Shown in pieces: positions 29,689 to 38,781 of a DNA stretch of 64,000 nt (positions are counted from its first letter, which is position 1; the number at the start of each line of letters is the position of its first letter). The notes beneath the pieces are model-generated. The model saw only the letters and a list, made by a program, of their open reading frames with translations. It had not been told where the DNA came from and searched no databases. The translations under genes were made by a program, and so were the position numbers. Source of the stretch: Pleionea mediterranea. Its GTDB lineage: Bacteria > Pseudomonadota > Gammaproteobacteria > Enterobacterales > Kangiellaceae. Location of the stretch: assembly GCF_003148745.1 (NCBI RefSeq), contig NZ_QGGU01000003.1, forward strand, positions 248,001 to 312,000, given 5' to 3'.

Positions 29689-30993
29689 TCATGACGCAAA
29701 AAAATGTTCATTCATGGCAGGCTCTGTTTTCTCATGACAGATAATGCCTTCCTGTTCCAGGCCTTCCAGTATTGGTTCATAAAAATGCCGATCTACCGGA
29801 ATGTGTACCCCTTTATCCTCAATATCGCCATCTAAAATAAGTTGTGTAGCAATAGCTACCGGATATCCGACTGTCTTTGACATAGCTGAATAGCTTTGTG
29901 GATCGCCCTTAACAACCAATGTTGAACTCAAATATTCACGTTTATCATCAAACGCTAATTCAAACTTATGCTGTAAAGCGATCATGTCAAATTCATCCGC
30001 TTTATATTGCAGCTTTTGCTTTAATAAATTGCAAAAAGCATCCAGCATAGAGGGTTCTTTAGGTAATTGTTCATCCGAATCCACTCCTAACCAGTTAAAT
30101 GAGTGCTTTACATGCTCGTTTAATGATAGTTTATTTTTCGTCAATGATTCCTCTAACCAGTCGCGCCAGGTCAATTCTGAGTTGACCTGCTCATTTGTGT
30201 TGAGCAATCCAAGTCGGTGCGCCATATCAAACACTTCGGAAAAACCTTTGTACCGCAAGGTGCCCCGAATAAGGTTATGAATTTCAGGTATTTTATAGGC
30301 GTCCTTATAGCCTGTAGAGTCACGATTTGGATAACCTTCAAGCTCAAAGTCGGTACCAATATCAACCGGCTTGGCACTGGCCAGTAAATCGGAAGACTCG
30401 ATTGTTGCGACTTGATTATCTTTTAAATAACTGGCTTGGTTCAGTAATGCTAATAGCATCCCTCTTGGCGCCCATGCAAACTTATAACCTACTGGGTTAT
30501 CATTACACTCTGGAGCCGGTAACCCTCCGCACCATGACGCAAAACTTAATACTTTACCGCCTTTATCGTGTGCTTCGTCGATAACTTTCATTGCAGAAAG
30601 ATGATCAATCCCGGGATCAAGCCCAATTTCATTTAAAATCAGCACATCTGCATCACGAGCAGCTTGTTCTAAAGCGCGCATTTCATCACTGACATAAGAC
30701 GCAGTGACCAAATTCTTTTTATGCTCAATACAAAGCTTGGCAACGGGCACATGAAAGATATAGGGCACCAGAGAAATAACGAGATCACTATTTTGTACCA
30801 ACTCTGACATTTCATCTTTATTAGTGACATCGGCTGTCTGAGCAGAGTTATTTGAGTTATCGCCAGCCAAAGCTTCAGCTTCTGACAATATATTTGAAAC
30901 TATCGTGAGTTTATTTTCTTCACGGCGATTCAAGTACTCAACAACTGGCGCAGCAACAAAACCTGCCCCTAAAATTAATATTTTACGATCCAT
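29689..30993 (-). CDS. Saccharopine dehydrogenase family protein (LYS9/AASS-like)
   Basis: 434 residues from the ATG at 30993; an upstream in-frame TTG at 30999 is less likely. The Rossmann start ILGAGFVAAP (7-16) is followed by DLVISLVPY and NEIGLDPGIDHL. The substrate domain has SWCGGLPAPECNDNPVGYKF, which closely matches eukaryotic saccharopine dehydrogenase (glutamate-forming, LYS9/AASS C-terminal half). Predicted reaction: saccharopine + NAD(P)+ to aminoadipate semialdehyde + glutamate. No lysine-ketoglutarate reductase is seen nearby, so a related opine-type substrate is possible. It sits 12 bases after the M14 peptidase gene. Confidence 0.85.
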   Translation of the reverse strand: MDRKILILGAGFVAAPVVEYLNRREENKLTIVSNILSEAEALAGDNSNNSAQTADVTNKDEMSELVQNSDLVISLVPYIFHVPVAKLCIEHKKNLVTASYVSDEMRALEQAARDADVLILNEIGLDPGIDHLSAMKVIDEAHDKGGKVLSFASWCGGLPAPECNDNPVGYKFAWAPRGMLLALLNQASYLKDNQVATIESSDLLASAKPVDIGTDFELEGYPNRDSTGYKDAYKIPEIHNLIRGTLRYKGFSEVFDMAHRLGLLNTNEQVNSELTWRDWLEESLTKNKLSLNEHVKHSFNWLGVDSDEQLPKEPSMLDAFCNLLKQKLQYKADEFDMIALQHKFELAFDDKREYLSSTLVVKGDPQSYSAMSKTVGYPVAIATQLILDGDIEDKGVHIPVDRHFYEPILEGLEQEGIICHEKTEPAMNEHFFAS

Positions 30994-31005
30994 AAACAAC
31001 TCAAT

Positions 31006-32124
31006 TTATTTGAAGTGAAGTAATACAGGCTGCAAAATTGCACCACCCAACAGCATGCAACGCTCAGATGACCAGCCCTTCTCAATATCAGGTAGGTTAG
31101 CGTTGTCTTTAAATGGCATCTCCAGAGTCATCGACAAACAACCAAAGGTTTGCCCAACCCAGGAACTGCCAATACTGAGATCAGCTTTACCAGGCTCATC
31201 TTTTGGATAACCGTAGGTATCCTGAAACTCTGGAGTTGCCACCTTAAAATTATCTTTAAAGGCTTTTTCCTGATTAGCAAGTGGCTCGTCGTACCGAGGA
31301 ATACCTTCACAGCCGGCTAAGAAATTGTAAGGCAAGCCCTCATCACCATGAACATCGATGAATAAATCAACACCTTTGTCATGCATGGCCTGTTGGACAA
31401 AAAACACCTCAGGACTATTTTCCTGACTGGCTTTATCCCATTCCCGATTTAAATTAACGCCTTTAGCATTGGTTCGTAAATGGCCGCGTTCAGTGCCATC
31501 GGGGTTCATATTCGGTACAAGATGAAAACAACAGCTTTCCAGTAACGAGCGAGTAACCCCATCATTGGCATCCAGTAATCGATTGATTAATCCTTCCATA
31601 AACCACTCAGCCATGGTTTCACCCGGATGTTGTCGAGCAATAAACCAGACATTATTTTTTGCTTCTGCATTTCCGATACTGAGTAGATTAATTTCGCGTC
31701 CATCAATGGTAGAACCTAACACCTGATGTTCACACCAAGGATGCATACCGGCCTGTTGAACCAGTTGAAGGTGCCTTTCATAACTATAAGGCTCAAAATA
31801 GGCGAAATAGGCGCAAGAATGTTCAAACGACAATGAAAAAACCAGCTTATTATTTTCAAATCGTGTGGGTATTCGAAACCATTCAACACCGTCATAACTG
31901 CAGCATACTTGGTAGTCTGACCAGCCATCTGGGTACGCAGATTTGTCAGCATCCAGAATATGGAATTCCAATGTTCGATCAAGAGCATTATTGGCTTTAA
32001 AGTAAAACCACTGTTTAAAGTCAGACTTATAGTCGTTATTAATTTTCAATTCGACAATTTTGTCATCAACAGTGTTGTGGTGATGTATATTGCCGGCCGA
32101 AAACTGGCTGTTAATTTGAACCAT
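31006..32124 (-). CDS. M14 family zinc carboxypeptidase, cytosolic carboxypeptidase-like
   Basis: 372 residues, no signal peptide. An N-terminal beta-sandwich (about 1-115) typical of cytosolic carboxypeptidases precedes the M14 catalytic domain. Zinc ligands are His166, Glu169 (RQHPGET) and His259 (IDVHGDEG). NREW (about 226-229) and the general base Glu334 (MTLEMPF) are intact. NPDGTERGHLRTNAKGVNLN is the substrate loop. The eukaryotic relatives trim C-terminal glutamates; bacterial substrates are unknown. It is coupled to the saccharopine dehydrogenase gene. Confidence 0.88.
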   Translation of the reverse strand: MVQINSQFSAGNIHHHNTVDDKIVELKINNDYKSDFKQWFYFKANNALDRTLEFHILDADKSAYPDGWSDYQVCCSYDGVEWFRIPTRFENNKLVFSLSFEHSCAYFAYFEPYSYERHLQLVQQAGMHPWCEHQVLGSTIDGREINLLSIGNAEAKNNVWFIARQHPGETMAEWFMEGLINRLLDANDGVTRSLLESCCFHLVPNMNPDGTERGHLRTNAKGVNLNREWDKASQENSPEVFFVQQAMHDKGVDLFIDVHGDEGLPYNFLAGCEGIPRYDEPLANQEKAFKDNFKVATPEFQDTYGYPKDEPGKADLSIGSSWVGQTFGCLSMTLEMPFKDNANLPDIEKGWSSERCMLLGGAILQPVLLHFK

Positions 32125-32362
32125 AAATAGAGGCCACCCTTAAATTTATTTAAACTAAGGATAAGGATGGCAATCAGGAAAGTAAATGCGAAAGTAAAAT
32201 AATCACACTATTCGGAGGAGTTAGAGGCTGAAGCTGGCTACTTGTTGGCCATTAACGTTTAATTTTCACACTGAGATTATCTCTGAGAGACAGTATAAGG
32301 CATGTAATTTATCTGTAATTAAAACGGATTATTTGCTCATTATCAAAACGACAATGATTAAA

Positions 32363-33001
32363 TTAGCCTTTAACATCCACATAGGTTCTTAATAGATCGA
32401 TGGCGTACTTATCTTCATTTGATCCTACAAGACCCTTTTTAAAAGCAGTACTGAATGGCTTTTCGCCTAACCAGGCCTTAAATAAAACCTTGTCAAATCC
32501 CCGTTTTTTGATAGTACCCAATACTTCGTCGTTATGACGCACGGTAACACCACGTTTTGGTACGTAATCAAAGGTCAGTGAATCGCCTTTAGAGTAAATC
32601 CCTTTAAACAAACCAATAAACTTACGTAACTCGTTACGATAAGCCTGAATTTCTTCTGACTCGTTATTGATTCTTAGGCCTCCAGCCATTTCTCGGCCAA
32701 AACTGCGCGCAGAAACCCGATTTAAAGCGAACCTAAGGGTGAGGCGCTTGGGACTTTCTAAGAATATAATATCAGTGTCCAAGGTGGTTTTTTCAGGTAA
32801 ATAAAGAGCGGCAATATAGTAGGTAGCATTCAATTTTTTGACGGCCCCCATACCATTAAGAAACAGTTCAGAGTCACCCACAGTAGTTTTTTGAATAGCA
32901 TAAAGCTCTTCATTTGATGCAGACAAGGCTGAGAAAGACAACAACAAACAACAAGTTAACAAGCTACGTTTTAGACTGAAATGCACTTTGTACCTACCCA
33001 T
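32363..33001 (-). CDS. Chalcone isomerase-like family protein
   Basis: 212 residues with a signal peptide (cut after SALSA, about residue 28) and a chalcone-isomerase-like fold. Visible elements are FLNGMGAVKKLNATYYIAAL, PKRLTLRF, FKGIYSKGDSLTFDYVP and the C-terminal LFKAWLGEKPFSTAFKKGLVG, the family hallmark. Bacterial members lack known isomerase activity and are probably periplasmic ligand binders. An in-frame GTG at residue 6 has a better ribosome site (GGTAGG) and could be the true start. Compare the related domain fused to TonB at 37411-38661. Confidence 0.82.
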   Translation of the reverse strand: MGRYKVHFSLKRSLLTCCLLLSFSALSASNEELYAIQKTTVGDSELFLNGMGAVKKLNATYYIAALYLPEKTTLDTDIIFLESPKRLTLRFALNRVSARSFGREMAGGLRINNESEEIQAYRNELRKFIGLFKGIYSKGDSLTFDYVPKRGVTVRHNDEVLGTIKKRGFDKVLFKAWLGEKPFSTAFKKGLVGSNEDKYAIDLLRTYVDVKG

Positions 33002-33172
33002 GAACCAAAAACATCAAAAGAAAACTCCATCATACCGCCTTTTGATTCCAGTCCCTTGAAACAGGCTTTGTTTTATATTTTTATACCTAACTCCAGTGGT
33101 TATACCACGCTTTACACTATAAATTTATACTAATTACTTTTAAATGTCACATTTTTAGAACATTTATTTCGC

Positions 33173-35782
33173 TTAGAGATTCTCAAAAATATGCTCTCCT
33201 GCTGGCTCACGCATATTATAGCGTGATGACATGACTTGCCCGTAAGCCCCTGTATTGGCGATCAACAGAATATCGCCTTCAAACGAAGGGGGCAACAAGC
33301 GATCTATTCCCAGTTTATCGCCTGTTTCGCAGATAGGCCCTACAACCGTGTATTTCTCTGTTGCAGGCTGATCGACTCGAGTCAGATTAACTATCGGATG
33401 GTATGCTCCGTATAAAGCAGGCCTAATTAGCGAGTTCATTCCTGTTTCAATGCCCAAATAACCTGCACCAGACTTTCCTTTTAGCTGTGTTACACGGGCA
33501 ACAAGCACGCCGCATTCAGCGGCAATAAAGCGGCCAGGTTCTAACCAGAGCTCCAAATCTCCTAGCAAAGATTTAAGCTTTAATAACAGCTCGTCTACTT
33601 GTCCCAGATCAAGATTATTTTGCTGTGGCTTTTCAACAATACCAAGCCCGCCTCCCAAGTCGAGAAATTTTAATGAAGGGAAGTGTTCAGCCAGCGACAA
33701 CAAGGTCTGTCCATTCTCGTACCAGTTGTCGGCAGTTAATATGCCACTACCAACATGGCAATGCAGCCCAATAATGGAGATATCCAATGTTCTGAGTGTA
33801 TCTTTTGCATTCAACAAAGCTTCAACTGGAATTCCAAATTTGGCTTCTTTACCTGCTGTTTTAACATGCGAATGATGCCCCTTACCTGTGCCGGTATCTA
33901 TTCGCAATAACAATTCTTTTCCTTGAAATAAATCTCCCCAGTGCTCCAGAGGATAAAGATTGTCTAAAGTGAGTAAAACGCCAAGCTCCAAAGCTTGTTT
34001 ATACTCTTCTCGAGGTGCAAAATTTGGTGTGAATAAAATTCTTTGCTTGTCTATCTCTGGAAATAGTTTTAATACAAACGTCACTTCCTGCAAGGATACG
34101 CACTCAAACCCCATACCTAAGGATTCAACATGCTTTAACAACTCTGCATTTGAATTGGCTTTAATGGCATAAAAAAGTCGATCAATCGATTTAAGAGCCT
34201 GCAACTTTTTAATTTGCTGCTCAACTTTAGACAATGAATACACATAAGAAGCACCCTGCTGATGAGCGACCTGCTCTAAAGCACGAGTGTGCTGAAACCA
34301 CCAGCTTTGTTTAACCATGATATCAGGCTCACTTAACTGATCTCCAAACAGAGCCGACCAACTCTGACCGATTTGTTCATTTCCCTGGTGTTGAGAAATT
34401 AAATTCTCATGCAACTGCTTTACAAGCTGCGGGGCTTCGTTTTCATCGATCACAAAAGTAAAATTAAGATTATTGGCCGCCTGAGTCAGCATATGCACGG
34501 AACGGTTTTTAAAGACTTCGAAGGCCTGACTGAGTTGCGCAATCAATGTTCGAATGGAATTACCCACAATACTTACCGCAGCGCAATTTTCTTGTAACGA
34601 CACCCGACATATCGAGCTGAGCTCTTTAATCAATAATGCTATTCGTTCACGTGAAATCCCTTGCGTTAAGTTATCTAAAGTGACGGTTACACTTGTTTCC
34701 GACGTTGAAACCTGATCAATCGATAAACCGTGTTTAAAGAATACATTAAATGCTTCTGCAAGAAATCCCGGTCTTTGCCACATATCGGATGTTTCCATAG
34801 CAATCAGCAAAACTCCATTTCGAACAGATATGGCTTTCACTTGCGGCTCAGACTGTTGAAAACTGCCAATCAGGGTACCCTGTTTATCTAGTGCAAAAGT
34901 TGATCCCACAAATACCGGTATTTGGGCATTTCGAACAGGCCTTAAACAACGAGGGTGTAATACTTTTGCACCAGTTGACGCAATCTCTTGCGCTTCTTTA
35001 TAGTCCAGCTTAAGCAGTTGGCGCGCCTCGGGTAATTGCCTTGGATTAGCAGAAAACATACCGGGCACATCTGTCCAGATTGCAAGCTCTTCAGCATTTA
35101 ATAGAACAGCGAAATACGCAGCCGAGGTATCCGATCCGCCGCGTCCTAATACAACGGTTTCACCGCATGAGTTAGCGGCAACAAACCCTTGAGTAATCAC
35201 AATTTGACCTAAAGCCGATAGTTGCGAAGCTTTATTGGGATCAAATGCTACCTGACACTCTGCATTTAGATATTGATCAGCGATTGACCGATGCTCTCCG
35301 GCATCAGACTGCAACCATTCTGTTGCGTCCATTCGGGCTACAGGTAATGATAATTGCGCTTCCAAAAACGCTTTTAAAATGGTTGAGCTAAGCTGCTCGC
35401 CTATAGCCATAATTTCGGCCTGTAACGCAAAAAAAGCGGCTAACTCTTCTTCTTTTAAGCGTTTATGACAATCTCTTAATTGACTCAACTTGCTATCTAC
35501 AAAATCTTTCAGCCGTGGTTCTTTTAATTCCAGCTTTTCAATGAAGGATTGATGTCGCTGTTTAAGTTGCAAAACAACCTGTTCAATATCAACTACATCC
35601 GGCTTATTAATCACTTCCTCAAGCAGATTAGAGACACCACTAAACGCAGAAACCACTAATAAAACGTTACGTTGTTTATTGCGGTACCCTTTAACAATGG
35701 TCACCATGTTATTAATTGAATCAAGTGACGAAACGCTGGTACCGCCAAACTTTGCGACTACCCAAGATTGTTCTGTGGTCAT
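33173..35782 (-). CDS. lysAC: Bifunctional aspartate kinase / diaminopimelate decarboxylase
   Basis: 869-residue fusion of the first and last steps of the diaminopimelate-lysine pathway. Residues 1-300 are aspartokinase (KFGGTS 11-16, GRGGSDTSA 213-221, TDVPGMFSANPR). Two ACT modules follow (about 315-465; VSIVGNSI at 403-410), predicting feedback control. Residues about 490-869 are PLP-dependent LysA: Lys541 in YAIKANSN binds PLP, then GLHCHVGSG (672-680), DLGGGLGI, EPGRF and a late GPICETGD with the catalytic Cys. The start is two bases after the thrC stop, so the genes are coupled. Confidence 0.94.
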   Translation of the reverse strand: MTTEQSWVVAKFGGTSVSSLDSINNMVTIVKGYRNKQRNVLLVVSAFSGVSNLLEEVINKPDVVDIEQVVLQLKQRHQSFIEKLELKEPRLKDFVDSKLSQLRDCHKRLKEEELAAFFALQAEIMAIGEQLSSTILKAFLEAQLSLPVARMDATEWLQSDAGEHRSIADQYLNAECQVAFDPNKASQLSALGQIVITQGFVAANSCGETVVLGRGGSDTSAAYFAVLLNAEELAIWTDVPGMFSANPRQLPEARQLLKLDYKEAQEIASTGAKVLHPRCLRPVRNAQIPVFVGSTFALDKQGTLIGSFQQSEPQVKAISVRNGVLLIAMETSDMWQRPGFLAEAFNVFFKHGLSIDQVSTSETSVTVTLDNLTQGISRERIALLIKELSSICRVSLQENCAAVSIVGNSIRTLIAQLSQAFEVFKNRSVHMLTQAANNLNFTFVIDENEAPQLVKQLHENLISQHQGNEQIGQSWSALFGDQLSEPDIMVKQSWWFQHTRALEQVAHQQGASYVYSLSKVEQQIKKLQALKSIDRLFYAIKANSNAELLKHVESLGMGFECVSLQEVTFVLKLFPEIDKQRILFTPNFAPREEYKQALELGVLLTLDNLYPLEHWGDLFQGKELLLRIDTGTGKGHHSHVKTAGKEAKFGIPVEALLNAKDTLRTLDISIIGLHCHVGSGILTADNWYENGQTLLSLAEHFPSLKFLDLGGGLGIVEKPQQNNLDLGQVDELLLKLKSLLGDLELWLEPGRFIAAECGVLVARVTQLKGKSGAGYLGIETGMNSLIRPALYGAYHPIVNLTRVDQPATEKYTVVGPICETGDKLGIDRLLPPSFEGDILLIANTGAYGQVMSSRYNMREPAGEHIFENL

Positions 35783-35784
35783 TA

Positions 35785-37158
35785 CTACGGCCTACTTAAT
35801 AAAAATGACTTAATGTCTGATATTTGATTTGACAGGTTGTATTTACGCTGTGAGCCATTGAGTAACTCAGCGATACCTGTTGGACAAGGTACATCGGTAC
35901 CCGTTATCTGTTTAATTGATTCACTGAATTTTATGGGATGTGCGGTTGATAAACAAATGACATTTTCCTCTAACGAACGCTCTTTAGCACACATGCCTAC
36001 GGCAGTATGAGGATCCACCTGGAAACCAGCTCGACTCATTGTCCTCATCATATCAGCTGTTTCTGTGTCAGAAATGGAATACACTTCAAACAATTGACGG
36101 AATGACGCCATAATCTCGTCCTCTATCTCGAACAAACCGTCAGACTGTAACTGTGCCATTTTTTCTTTAATGTATTCACTGTTACGCCCCGACAACTCAA
36201 ACAGAAGTCGTTCAAAGTTTGAAGCCACTTGTATATCCATTGCAGGGCTTAACGTCGATTTTGAATCCAGGGGTTGATACACGCCACTTTCAAAGATACG
36301 AGCCAATAGGTCATTACTGTTACAAGCAACAATTAACTTGTTAACTGGCAAGCCGCAACGGTAAGCGTAATAGCCCGCCAACACATCACCAAAATTACCA
36401 GTAGGCACAGAAAAAGATAACGAGGTTATATTCCTATCATTATTATGAGCCAACTGGTACGCGTAAAAGTAATAAACCATTTGTGCCATGATTCGACACC
36501 AATTTATGGAGTTAACAGCGGTAAGGTTCAGCTGCTGTCTGACCTCTGCATCGGCGAATAACTGCTTAACTATATTCTGCGCATCATCGAAACTTCCATC
36601 AATTGCGATCGGAAAAATATTATCGGAGATATTCGCGGTCATTTGTGCTTCCTGCACCTTCGAAATGCGCCCAGTTGGATACAGCATAAATACCCGGCAT
36701 TGATCATTGCCTGCCAACCCTGCAATGGCTGCACCACCGGTATCGCCAGAAGTAGCCCCCAGAACAGTTAACGATAAGCCTTCTCTGGCCAGCAATTCTG
36801 ATAAAACTTGCCCCAAAAACTGTAGAGCAATGTCTTTAAAGGCCAAGGTTGGGCCATGAAACAACTCCAGTACATTAAATAAATCATACTGCTTGAGCTT
36901 TACCACATTCGTCTCAGAAAAGCTCGAATAGGCACTATCAAGCATCGCTTGAATTTTACCTGGCGTGAAATCTGGTGCCATAAATGATGTAAAAACACCA
37001 CAGGCCATCTCAGTGTAACTAACTGGATTGGTCAGATATCCTGATAAGTCAGGCAGTGATTCTGGTACATACAACCCACCATCATGTGACAATCCATCAA
37101 GGACCGCATGGGAAAAGCGTTGCGTTATTTGGTTATTTCGAGTGCTAATATAATTCAT
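35785..37158 (-). CDS. thrC: Threonine synthase
   Basis: 457-residue PLP enzyme converting O-phosphohomoserine to threonine. The N-terminus has the ThrC opening MNYISTRN and DGGLYVPE. The PLP lysine is Lys108 in GPTLAFKDIA. The phosphate-binding and core segments GATSGDTGGAAI and SVPTGNFGDVLAGYYA are intact. It is upstream of lysAC in a two-gene aspartate-family operon; homoserine dehydrogenase and kinase are not in the window. The 250-base gap to the divergent CHI-TonB gene should contain the promoter. I see no clear leader peptide or lysine riboswitch. Confidence 0.94.
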   Translation of the reverse strand: MNYISTRNNQITQRFSHAVLDGLSHDGGLYVPESLPDLSGYLTNPVSYTEMACGVFTSFMAPDFTPGKIQAMLDSAYSSFSETNVVKLKQYDLFNVLELFHGPTLAFKDIALQFLGQVLSELLAREGLSLTVLGATSGDTGGAAIAGLAGNDQCRVFMLYPTGRISKVQEAQMTANISDNIFPIAIDGSFDDAQNIVKQLFADAEVRQQLNLTAVNSINWCRIMAQMVYYFYAYQLAHNNDRNITSLSFSVPTGNFGDVLAGYYAYRCGLPVNKLIVACNSNDLLARIFESGVYQPLDSKSTLSPAMDIQVASNFERLLFELSGRNSEYIKEKMAQLQSDGLFEIEDEIMASFRQLFEVYSISDTETADMMRTMSRAGFQVDPHTAVGMCAKERSLEENVICLSTAHPIKFSESIKQITGTDVPCPTGIAELLNGSQRKYNLSNQISDIKSFLLSRP

Positions 37159-37410
37159 ATATACAATCTTAGGCTAAAAACATTCGCTATTTTGAGAAAA
37201 ACTGTTGAGAAAACAAAAACTTTTTGGTTATATGGTGGTTGTGGGTAAGTATGTTATTTATAAACATCCTATTTTAACGCCGCACAATAAAAACATTAGC
37301 TGGCTGCAGGAACGCACTCTATAAAATCAGGAAAACCGGTTTGTTTTCAACGTTGTGCCTATGTATTTATTTTTATAAATAATGACCTATTTCGGGTTGT
37401 GGAGAGGAAT

Positions 37411-38661
37411 ATGGCATTGGGTCGATTTATCAGCGGGTATTTATTCGCATTAATTTGCATTACATCTGTCTCAGCCGCCGAGCAAGTGACATTGGCCGAC
37501 GGCAGCAGTCTTGAGCTGAAAGGTATAGGGGTAGCTAGCGAATTTAGAACCGATATTTATATTGGCGCATTATATGCTCCTGTTGGTCTTGAATCTCTAT
37601 CACTTATTAAAGACATCAACACACCAAAACGTATTGAAGTACGTTATTTAGCGGATAACTACTCATATAGAAAAGTCAGTCGACACTTTAAAGAACGCAT
37701 TGCGATGAACAATGATCGCGAGATCTGGCAACCTATGACTCGAGAAATCGTCACCTTTTCAAGACTTTTTAAGCAAAACTTTGTCACTGGTGATGAAATT
37801 CGTATAGATTTTATCCCCGGCCGAGGCTCAGAAGTCTATTTAAACGATACATTGTTTGAGACAATCGAGAATCCGCAACTTTTTAACTTGCTGCTTGAAT
37901 CATGGGTTGGCAGTGTTCCTCCATCAAAATCCTTTAAACAAGGCATACTGGGAGAACTGAGTGACTCTGAACAATCAAGTATCATTCAGCGCTATGAGAG
38001 TCTAACCCCTGTTACTGGTCGCTTTACACTGTCGACACCACAAGTTGCCGAGACAACAGAGTCAAAACCGACAGCGAATAAACAACCACAACAAACAAAG
38101 GTTCCAGAAAAAACGCCACCTAAGCAAGTGGCCAAAAAAACCGAGCCAAAAAAAGTAGAAACACAAAAACCAACACCTAAAAAAACGGTTACGAATACAA
38201 AGCCAACTCCTAAAAAGCAAGTGGCTGAAACCAAAACACCAGAAAAAAAACCAGCAGAGATTTCACAAACACCCAAAAAGAAACAAGTTACAGAAACGTC
38301 GAAACCCAAACAGCCTCCTGCGACAAAAGCAGAGCCTGAGCCCGTGGTGGAAGATGACTTCATCGATGAAGACTTAATTCGTGGCGCTTATGTAAGAGAA
38401 TTAATTGCAGAAGTAAAGCAGTATCAGGAGTACCCTCGCCAAGCTCTAATTGATAGGGACGAAGGCGATGTATTAGTAAAAGTAACTATCGATCGTCAGG
38501 GTGAGGTCATAAATACCAACTTATTAGAGCGATCAGGTTCACGAACGCTCGATAAAGCCGTTCTAAAAATGGTTCGTCGAGCTTCACCATTCGCTGCTAT
38601 GCCACCAGAACTCTCTGGAGAACAGTTTGAATTTGAAATTCCCTTTAGCTTTCAGCTTTAA
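37411..38661 (+). CDS. Chalcone isomerase-like domain fused to TonB C-terminal domain
   Basis: 416 residues from the ATG at 37411, with GGAG six bases upstream (a GTG at 37399 lies before that site). The signal peptide is about 1-23 (cut after SVSAA). The chalcone-isomerase-like domain (28-195) ends in NLLLESWVGSVPPSKSFKQG, the same hallmark as in the protein at 32363-33001. A long Lys/Pro/Thr-rich linker (about 200-325, repeated PKK/PEKK units) follows. The C-terminal TonB/TolA-like domain (about 330-416) reads YPRQALIDRDEGDVLVKVTI, LLERSGSRTLDKAVL. TonB normally spans the inner membrane and couples proton force to outer-membrane receptors. Here the only membrane-like segment is the signal peptide, which might remain as an anchor. 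No ExbB/ExbD is adjacent. Confidence 0.85.
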   Translation: MALGRFISGYLFALICITSVSAAEQVTLADGSSLELKGIGVASEFRTDIYIGALYAPVGLESLSLIKDINTPKRIEVRYLADNYSYRKVSRHFKERIAMNNDREIWQPMTREIVTFSRLFKQNFVTGDEIRIDFIPGRGSEVYLNDTLFETIENPQLFNLLLESWVGSVPPSKSFKQGILGELSDSEQSSIIQRYESLTPVTGRFTLSTPQVAETTESKPTANKQPQQTKVPEKTPPKQVAKKTEPKKVETQKPTPKKTVTNTKPTPKKQVAETKTPEKKPAEISQTPKKKQVTETSKPKQPPATKAEPEPVVEDDFIDEDLIRGAYVRELIAEVKQYQEYPRQALIDRDEGDVLVKVTIDRQGEVINTNLLERSGSRTLDKAVLKMVRRASPFAAMPPELSGEQFEFEIPFSFQL

Positions 38662-38671
38662 AATGAATTCT

Positions 38672-38710
38672 TTCAAGCAATGAATCGTCGCAAATTCATT
38701 GCTTGAATTT
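38672..38710. terminator. Terminator after the CHI-TonB fusion gene
   Basis: A perfect 14-bp stem (TTCAAGCAATGAAT) with an 8-base loop, followed on the plus strand by TTT. It begins 11 bases past the stop and could also stop converging minus-strand transcription of the metallo-hydrolase operon. Confidence 0.7.
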
Positions 38711-38781
38711 AGAATTAAAATACATTTTAAATGCTAATTAATCCTGATAAACGTTCATCATAATTTATTAAAATCTTCATA

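Noticed and set aside
37159-37410. Lysine riboswitch or attenuator upstream of thrC-lysAC
   Set aside because: I looked for a leader peptide with Lys/Thr runs and for conserved riboswitch stems on the minus strand and saw neither.
37992-38363. 123-residue Gly/Phe/Val-rich ORF antisense to the CHI-TonB linker
   Set aside because: It is the complement of the Lys/Pro/Thr low-complexity linker; hydrophobic composition is an artefact.
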